Made by a program: the position numbers and the translations under genes
Source: Chloroflexota bacterium
Lineage (GTDB): Bacteria > Chloroflexota > Dehalococcoidia > Lucifugimonadales > UBA1127
DNA: 18,998 nucleotides
Assembly: GCA_028873745.1 (NCBI GenBank)
Contig: JAPPNT010000117.1
Location: 1-18,998, forward strand
Direction of reading: 5' to 3'
Part shown: positions 14,397 to 18,998 of the stretch, in pieces
Layout: each line of letters begins with the position of its first letter
How positions within the stretch are numbered: the first letter of the stretch is position 1
Notes under the pieces: model-generated
Databases searched by the model: none
The model's input: only the letters and a program-made list of their open reading frames with translations
Told to the model about the DNA's origin: nothing

Positions 14397-15626
14397 GTGA
14401 AATGTCGGACAGGCATCATCGCCGCCCTCGTGGCTGCGGTCACCTTGCTTGCCCTCGCAGCGTGTTCCGGCGGCGACAGCGACACGTCGACGGCAGCGGC
14501 GCAACCCGACACGTCGGCAGCCAACGCCTCGTCGCCCGACGCCCCGGCGGTCGCGGAGCCGGAAGCGCCGAAGCTCACCGCCGCCGAGGAGGCGCTGCAG
14601 CACGGCTTCGAGATCACGGGTCCCACGGGGCACGATGAGGACCAGGCGCCGGAGTTCACCGGGCTCACCATGTGGCTCAACAGCCCGCCATTGACCATGA
14701 CGGAGCTGCAGGGTGAGGTTGTCCTAGTGGACTTCTGGACATACACCTGAATTAACTGCTTGAGAACGCTTCCGTACCTGCGCGACTGGAACGAGAAGTA
14801 CGCCGCCAACGGGCTCACTATCGTTGGCGTCCACGCACCGGAGTTCGAGTTCGAGAAGGACGAGGGGAACGTCCGGGAAGCAATGGTACGAGAGCGGATA
14901 ACGTGGCCGGTGGCCATGGACAACGATTTCAACACCTGGCGGGCCTACAAGAACCGGTACTGGCCCCACAAGTTCCTCATGGACCAGAACGGCGAGGCCC
15001 GCTTCCACCACATCGGAGAGGGCGCCTACCTCGAGACGGAGATCTGGATTCGTGCCCTGCTCGAGGAGGCCGGCAATGACCTCTCCGGCATCCCCATCGG
15101 CGGCGTGGTCGTCGACGAGGGCGACGCGCCTCCCTCCGGCGAGCGGAGGACCCACGAGATCTATGCCGGCAGCGCGTGGAGAGGCCGCTTCGACTACTTG
15201 GGCAACTCGGAGGACTTCGGCGGTGGCGCGCCCACCGACTTCAACGACCCCGGCGACTACGAGGACGGCAAGTTCTACCTGCAGGGCGTCTGGAGCATCG
15301 ACAGTGAGAGCGTGACCCACGCCCGCACCACCGGCAACTTTGAGGACTACATCGCCATCGACTACAGCGCCCGCAGCGTGAACGTCGTCTTACGGCCGAC
15401 GGGCAGCGAGCCGTTCCAGGTCATCGTGACCTTGGACGGCGAGCCGGTGCCCGTCGAGCACCGCGGCAAGGACGTGGCCGAGGACGGCAATGGCAACACC
15501 GTGCTGAACATAGACGGCCCGCGCATGTACCACGTGGTCCAAAGCCCCATGCAGCGCCGCGGCGAGCTCCGCCTCAGCGCCAACTCGCCGAACTTCAGCC
15601 TGTTCACGTACACGTTCAGCAGTTAG
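14397..15626 (+). CDS. DipZ/TlpA-like thioredoxin-fold lipoprotein, predicted selenoprotein (in-frame TGA = Sec)
   Basis: A predicted 409-residue extracytoplasmic thiol/selenol oxidoreductase, read through the TGA at 14748-14750. Residues 1-23 form a lipoprotein signal (LLALAAC, Cys23 lipidated), followed by a low-complexity Ala/Ser/Pro/Glu linker to about residue 65. The thioredoxin-like domain (about 75-230) has VVLVDFWTYT-U118-INCLRTLPYL, where family members have WTYTCINC, so position 118 is the first Cys of CxxC. GLTIVGVHAPEFEFEKD, ITWPVAMDN and the cis-Pro strand WPHKFLMDQNG follow. The C-terminal part (about 255-409) matches the DipZ-type C-terminal domain, ending FSLFTYTFSS. AAAGGAG fits the GTG at 14397 (8 nt) better than the ATG at 14391 (2 nt). 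A pseudogene or a single-base error is the main alternative. Confidence 0.8.
14748..14750 (+). other. in-frame TGA, predicted selenocysteine codon
   Basis: TGA falls exactly at the first Cys position of the CxxC redox motif (ACC-TGA-ATT-AAC-TGC gives T-U-I-N-C). The same frame continues without a stop to 15626. TGA is used as a normal stop by the Nudix, ROK, hydrolase, AlkA and MFS genes here, which argues against a changed genetic code. Confidence 0.75.
14769..14798 (+). promoter_or_regulatory. candidate bacterial SECIS hairpin
   Basis: Arms 14769-14778 (CTTCCGTACC) and 14788-14798 (GGAACGAGAAG) form nine pairs with one A-A mismatch (14776/14790) and one bulged A (14794). The apical loop UGCGCGACU (14779-14787) has G at its second position. 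The stem starts 18 nt and the loop 28 nt after the TGA, within the range known for bacterial SECIS elements. The fold was found by eye, without energy calculation. Confidence 0.5.
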
Positions 15627-15635
15627 CGCGCACTC

Positions 15636-15666
15636 GTCATACCGGCGAAAGCCGGTATCCAGGAGG
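15636..15666. repeat. palindromic repeat A, copy 6 (GTCATACCGGC type)
   Basis: TACCGGC-GAAA-GCCGGTA (15640-15657) followed by TCCAGGAGG. It has the same stem and loop as the copy at 2201. It lies 9 bp after the stop of the thioredoxin-like gene, next to a B copy. Confidence 0.88.
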
Positions 15667-15672
15667 CCCCCC

Positions 15673-15712
15673 ACCCCGTTCGCCCTGAGGGAAATCGAAG
15701 GGCGAACGGGGT
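15673..15712. repeat. palindromic repeat B, best-preserved hairpin copy
   Basis: A perfect 14-bp inverted repeat, ACCCCGTTCGCCCT (15673-15686) with AGGGCGAACGGGGT (15699-15712), and a 12-nt loop GAGGGAAATCGA. It lies between two convergent genes, so it may serve as a two-way terminator, although no T run is present. Confidence 0.88.
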
Positions 15713-15724
15713 CGCCCCTCTCGC

Positions 15725-16585
15725 TTACGGCAGGATCACCCCGTCTGCCGAGGCGTAGACCCAGTACCCCTTGCCCATCCTCAGCGCCGCTCGCAGCGCC
15801 ACGCGGTCCCTCCCGTCGAACTCGCCCCAAACGTCGCCCGGCGTCGTCGAGCCCGCGGGTGACCGCTCGATGTACGGGCCGGCCTGACACGGCTCCGTTC
15901 CGGCCTCGACGCGCGCCTTGTAGACTGGACCGCCCGTGCACGGATTGGTCGCGCCGACGCCAGCGAGGGTGACGTCGCCCGGTGAGATGGCCTCCCACCG
16001 CTGCGCCAGCGGATTGTAGCCCAGCGCCCGCAGCCAGCCCGGCCGGGCGCTCGTCGAGAGCGAGCGAAGGTAGTCCTCCGCCGCGACGGCGTAGGGAATA
16101 CGGTAGTTGAGCGCAATGACCGGCACAAGGTTCCACCCCTCCGACACCTCGAGGGCGACGGGAGCCGCCGGTGGTGTGCTCCACGTCGTCAACGGTGGCC
16201 TACCAACAAGCAAGGGGAGGAAGCTGTCAGTGCGGACGAAGTACGCGCGGTCCGGCGTCATCTCCGAGATGTCGCCCGCGAACAGGCCCGTGTCCGGGTC
16301 GCGCTGCGACACTGCCCAGGCCTCGCTGGCGCTGTCGTACGTCATCACCACGTCAGCTGGGTGGCCGGGAGTCGCAATGGCGTCAATGGCCGTGTCGAGG
16401 GGCTGGAACGGAATTGAAATGAGGTTCCACCCCGGCTCCAGCGCAATCGGAACCAGAGGGATCGCAATTTGCTCCTCCGCTGTGGCAGTACCCTGCCCGC
16501 CGCTCTGCGCCGCGCCGATTGTACCCGGAACCAGCAACAGCAGGGCTGCGGCAATCCATAGCCGGTTTGCCAATGGGATGCTCAT
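15725..16585 (-). CDS. secreted protein with two GWNL-type repeats, function unknown
   Basis: This 286-residue protein has a signal peptide (about residues 1-26, LWIAAALLLLVPGTIGAA). The mature part holds two related units. Unit 1 (about 50-130) has PGWNLISIPFQPLD, then SASEAWAVSQRD, then MTPDRAYFVRTDSFLPL. Unit 2 (about 148-286) has EGWNLVPVIAL, then NPLAQRWEAISPGD, then LRMGKGYWVYASADGVILP. Unit 2 carries an insert of about 50 residues with two Cys (216 and 233), possibly a disulfide. GWNLISIP units are common in secreted proteins of Chloroflexota and some other phyla, with no known activity. The ATG at 16585 is preceded by an extended -10 only 6 nt away, suggesting a leaderless transcript; upstream in-frame codons overlap alkA and look non-coding. 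Confidence 0.8.
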   Translation of the reverse strand: MSIPLANRLWIAAALLLLVPGTIGAAQSGGQGTATAEEQIAIPLVPIALEPGWNLISIPFQPLDTAIDAIATPGHPADVVMTYDSASEAWAVSQRDPDTGLFAGDISEMTPDRAYFVRTDSFLPLLVGRPPLTTWSTPPAAPVALEVSEGWNLVPVIALNYRIPYAVAAEDYLRSLSTSARPGWLRALGYNPLAQRWEAISPGDVTLAGVGATNPCTGGPVYKARVEAGTEPCQAGPYIERSPAGSTTPGDVWGEFDGRDRVALRAALRMGKGYWVYASADGVILP

Positions 16586-16591
16586 GGTTCG

Positions 16592-16600
16592 ATTATGCCA
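16592..16600 (-). promoter_or_regulatory. extended -10 of a probable leaderless promoter
   Basis: On the minus strand, TGG-CATAAT (5/6 hexamer plus TGn) ends 6 nt before the ATG of the secreted GWNL protein. This places the transcript start at or next to the A of ATG. No Shine-Dalgarno is seen, which agrees with a leaderless mRNA. Confidence 0.5.
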
Positions 16601-16637
16601 CGCCTGCTGCCCGTGTGGGGCTGTTGGGCTGCCCCCC

Positions 16638-17591
16638 TCACGGCGTCGGCGGCAGCCAGTCCGGGCGGCCCGAGCGGATCGCCGCAAACAGGTATGTCGT
16701 CACGTACGTCCGGTACGGCGACCACCGCTCCGAGTACGCCAGCGCCTCCTCCGCCGTCATCCGTACGCCGCCGTTCACGACGTCGCCCAGCGTCCGTTGG
16801 ATGGCGAGGTCCCCGTGCGGGAAGCCGTCCGTCCGCCCGAGCGTGCGCACCAGCAGCCAGTGCGCCGTCCACACGCCGACGCCCCGAAGCTGCGTCAGCG
16901 TCTCGACCACGTCCTCGTCCGAGCGGTCGAACAGGCCCTCCAGGTCGATCTCCCCGGCGGCCTCCTTGCTTGCGATGTCCCACACGTACTCCGCCTTGCG
17001 CCAGCTCAGCTTCTGCGCGCGCAGCCCCTCGACGCCAGCCGCCGCCAGCGCGCGGGCGGTCGGGAACGCGCGGTACTCCACCCCGTCGACGGTGACGGTC
17101 TCCCCGAAGGCCTCCATGACGGCAGTGCGCACGGCCCGCGCCACCTGCCCGCTGATCTGTTGCCCGAGGATGGCGTTGACGAGCCCCTCCAGCACTGACG
17201 TGCCCTGCGGCACCCGGAAGCCTCGGTGCATCGCCGTCAGAGGCGCAAGGAACGGGTCGCCCTCCGCCATCCGGTAGAACGGCGCGAGGTCCACTTGCGT
17301 CTGGAACACCCACTCCACCTGCCGCCGCGCGGATGCGACCGCCTCGTCGTCCAGCGACGGCGCGGCGACCTCCACCTCGAGCAGCGGCGCGTCAACGTCA
17401 CCCAGCGAGCGCACGGCGGCCACGCCGAGCCTACCGTCGAGCTCGACTACCCGACGGTAGACGCCGTCTTCATAAAACTCCCACAGGTTACGGCCGCGGT
17501 AGTGCGTGGCGTAGTCCGCCGTCATCGCAAAGTCGAAAGGCGGCAGCGGGTGGACGGCGAACGTCTCGCGCTGCATCGCGGGCTCCGTCAT
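16638..17591 (-). CDS. alkA: AlkA-like DNA-3-methyladenine glycosylase II
   Basis: AlkA-type glycosylases excise alkylated purines in base excision repair. The 317-residue protein has an N-terminal beta-rich domain (about residues 10-115) and then the helix-hairpin-helix glycosylase domain. VNAILGQQISGQVARAV (138-154) is the typical first helix pair. LRGVGVWTAHWLLVRTLG (235-252) is the hairpin, and FPHGDLAIQRTLG supplies the catalytic Asp261. There is no C-terminal iron-sulfur cluster. The ATG at 17591 overlaps the MFS stop as ATGA, so translation is likely coupled. The frame stays open far upstream, but only as an echo of the MFS gene. Confidence 0.9.
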   Translation of the reverse strand: MTEPAMQRETFAVHPLPPFDFAMTADYATHYRGRNLWEFYEDGVYRRVVELDGRLGVAAVRSLGDVDAPLLEVEVAAPSLDDEAVASARRQVEWVFQTQVDLAPFYRMAEGDPFLAPLTAMHRGFRVPQGTSVLEGLVNAILGQQISGQVARAVRTAVMEAFGETVTVDGVEYRAFPTARALAAAGVEGLRAQKLSWRKAEYVWDIASKEAAGEIDLEGLFDRSDEDVVETLTQLRGVGVWTAHWLLVRTLGRTDGFPHGDLAIQRTLGDVVNGGVRMTAEEALAYSERWSPYRTYVTTYLFAAIRSGRPDWLPPTP

Positions 17592-18880
17592 GCGGCCGTC
17601 CTCGGTATGGGATTGCGCACCGCGATCAGCATGAACACCACGCTCAGGAACGCCGCCGCGCTCATTGCGACGAGGGACAGGCTGTAGCTGCCCGTCGAGT
17701 CGAAGATCAGCGGCATGAAGAGCACCCCGCCCGCGCTCATGAACACCGGGAACGGACGGCTGACCCCGACGATTGCGCCCAGGTGTTGCCGCCCGAAGAA
17801 GAAGGGCCACACGAGGCTCTGCACCACCACCAGCCCGGACACGCCCAGCCCCACCATGGCCGCGTACACGTACGCACTGCCGCCGCCGAGCACGATGAGC
17901 AGCGGGAAGGTGATGGTGTTGAACAGGCCCACGCCTGCGGCCAGCGCGGCCATGTGCACCTTGTCCGCAATCCAGCCCCAGAAGAACCGGCTGGTCATGC
18001 TGAACAGTCCGTAGATGGTCGCCCCCAGCGCCGCTTGCGCCGGGTCGAAGCCCTTCCACTCGTACAGCGGCGCCATCAGCGCGGGCACGCTCATGGACGA
18101 GGTGGTGGCGAAGCATATCGTTATGACAAGCAGCCAGAACAGCCGCGACCGCACCGCCGTGCGCGCGTCCACCGAAGGCTCCTCTCCCGTTTGCCGTTCG
18201 CCCTGAGCCTGTCGAAGGGCCTCCGGCGACATCCCGTCCGGGTGCATACCGAGGTCCTCCGGCTGCCGCACGATGAGCAGCGACGGCAGTACCGACATGG
18301 TCAGGGAAAGGCAGGCCAGCATGATCCACGCCGCTTCCCATCCAAGCTGCCCGACAAGGAAGGCGACGGGCGTGGGCAGCACGAAAGCCGCGGTGCTCGA
18401 CCCCATCGTCGCCGCCGCGACAGCGCGGCCCCTGTACTTCCGGAACCAGCGCGGCACCACGGCGGCCGAGAAAAGCAGCGCGTGCCCGCCGGACATGAAG
18501 CCGGTGATGCCGCCCACCAGCAGCCAGAATTGCCACACCTCCGTCACCTGGCTTGTGAGGGCAAGACTGCTGCAGATGAAAAGGCCGGTGATGAAAACGG
18601 TGCGCCGCGCCCCGTTCGGCGAGTCGGCGAATCGGGTGAGCGCGAACGCCCCCAACGCCCCCATGAGGATGCGGAGGAACAGCCCCGCAAAGACCTCCGA
18701 GATGGTCCAGCTGAGGTCCTCCCGCATCGGGTTGGCGATGACGCCCAGCGACCAGTTGATGCCGTTGGACACGAACATCATGGAGAAGCCGATGGCCACC
18801 ATCACGTAGCCGTGAAAGAACGGCAGCCGGTGCCGCCACGTCTGGGGGACCGGGGCCTGCATAGCTGGCGTCGAGTCCAA
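17588..18880 (-). CDS. MFS transporter (OFA/monocarboxylate-type)
   Basis: This 430-residue protein has about twelve hydrophobic segments in two halves of six, as in major facilitator transporters. FFHGYVMVAIGFSMMF begins helix 1; WSLGVIANPMREDLSWT and the loop ADSPNGARR follow, and the first half ends with RQPEDLGMHPDG, a tail common in OFA/MCT-type carriers of organic anions. A palindromic repeat B copy lies in frame in the central cytoplasmic loop, encoding ALRQAQGER (about residues 219-228). The TTG at 18880 is chosen because AAAGGAG (from 18891 down to 18885) lies 4 nt upstream; ATG at 18862 is the alternative. The substrate is unknown. The stop overlaps alkA by 4 nt. Confidence 0.85.
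   Translation of the reverse strand: MDSTPAMQAPVPQTWRHRLPFFHGYVMVAIGFSMMFVSNGINWSLGVIANPMREDLSWTISEVFAGLFLRILMGALGAFALTRFADSPNGARRTVFITGLFICSSLALTSQVTEVWQFWLLVGGITGFMSGGHALLFSAAVVPRWFRKYRGRAVAAATMGSSTAAFVLPTPVAFLVGQLGWEAAWIMLACLSLTMSVLPSLLIVRQPEDLGMHPDGMSPEALRQAQGERQTGEEPSVDARTAVRSRLFWLLVITICFATTSSMSVPALMAPLYEWKGFDPAQAALGATIYGLFSMTSRFFWGWIADKVHMAALAAGVGLFNTITFPLLIVLGGGSAYVYAAMVGLGVSGLVVVQSLVWPFFFGRQHLGAIVGVSRPFPVFMSAGGVLFMPLIFDSTGSYSLSLVAMSAAAFLSVVFMLIAVRNPIPRTAA
18197..18222. repeat. palindromic repeat B inside the MFS coding region
   Basis: CGTTCGCCCTGAG is followed by CCTGTCGAAGGGC, matching the intergenic copy at 9483 over about 24 bp. Read in the frame of the transporter it has no stop and encodes ALRQAQGER in the hydrophilic loop between the two six-helix halves. 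Confidence 0.85.
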
Positions 18881-18998
18881 CGCGCTCCTTTGTCCGCGAC
18901 GGGTTGGCCGCTGGACGGCCAGCGCAATGATACACCGCAAGGGCGGAAAGCGGCGGCAAGTCTAGTGACCGGTTAGATGCTCCTGCAGTCAGCTAAGG

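Noticed and set aside
14397..14750. Reading the lipoprotein as a complete short protein ending at TGA 14748-14750
   Set aside because: It would stop in the middle of the WTYTxINC redox motif, and the following frame encodes the rest of the same fold without a start codon of its own (only a TTG at 14760, with no ribosome-binding site).
14748..14750. TGA reassigned as a sense codon genome-wide
   Set aside because: TGA ends the Nudix (4191-4193), ROK (5787-5789), hydrolase (14264-14266), alkA (16638-16640) and MFS (17588-17590) genes at sensible family lengths.
17592..18959. Upstream extension of the alkA frame, giving a protein of about 770 residues
   Set aside because: The extension overlaps the whole MFS gene in another frame and is low-complexity Arg/Ala/Gly text. 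The real glycosylase begins at the ATGA overlap at 17591.

Overview
The window is high-GC bacterial DNA (estimated by eye at roughly two thirds G+C) with densely packed genes on both strands. I infer a member of the Chloroflexota, probably a Dehalococcoidia-like environmental lineage. The reasons are the groES-groEL operon with a CIRCE-like operator, a split MaoC hydratase pair, an OFA/MCT-like transporter, a TldD/TldE pair, a DipZ-like lipoprotein, GWNL-type secreted repeats, and many short palindromic repeats between genes. No rRNA, tRNA or other taxonomic marker is present, so the assignment stays tentative. No complete mobile element, CRISPR array, rRNA or tRNA was seen.

Layout, left to right. 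1-2181: a chaperonin operon (groES, groEL) with a TTGACA-type promoter, a degenerate CIRCE operator and a strong intrinsic terminator. 2182-2506 (no gene): two copies of palindromic repeat A, one of repeat B and another hairpin. 2507-3452: two hot-dog-fold (MaoC-like) genes that probably form one hydratase/dehydratase. 3598-4655 (minus): Nudix hydrolase and GNAT acetyltransferase, coupled by an ATGA overlap. 4803-5789: ROK-family sugar kinase. 5777-9371 (minus): tldD, tldE and a HEAT-repeat gene in one tight operon with an extended -10 promoter. 9522-9869 (minus): DUF952 protein. 9870-10213 (no gene): three repeat copies and a weak promoter. 10214-11854: membrane-anchored molybdopterin oxidoreductase. 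11873-12274 (minus): DUF1353 protein. 12368-14266: endonuclease III and a membrane-anchored alpha/beta hydrolase. 14397-15626: a thioredoxin-like lipoprotein interrupted by an in-frame TGA. 15725-18880 (minus): MFS transporter, AlkA-like DNA glycosylase (ATGA overlap with the transporter) and a secreted GWNL-repeat protein that may have its own leaderless promoter. Bases 18881-18998 hold nothing I can call beyond the ribosome-binding site of the transporter.

The most striking signal is the TGA at 14748-14750. It replaces exactly the first cysteine of the CxxC motif in a DipZ/TlpA-type thioredoxin domain (WTYT-stop-INC). The reading frame continues intact for another 291 codons through the rest of the domain and a typical DipZ C-terminal domain, and a plausible bacterial SECIS hairpin starts 18 nt after the TGA. 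TGA still ends several other genes here, so the best reading is a UxxC selenoprotein on the outer face of the membrane. Ordinary gene callers would split it into a truncated lipoprotein and a headless thioredoxin fragment.

A second theme is two families of short palindromic repeats (A: GTCATTCCCGC/GTCATACCGGC type; B: CGTTCGCCCTGAG type). They cluster together between genes, and one B copy lies in frame inside the MFS transporter.
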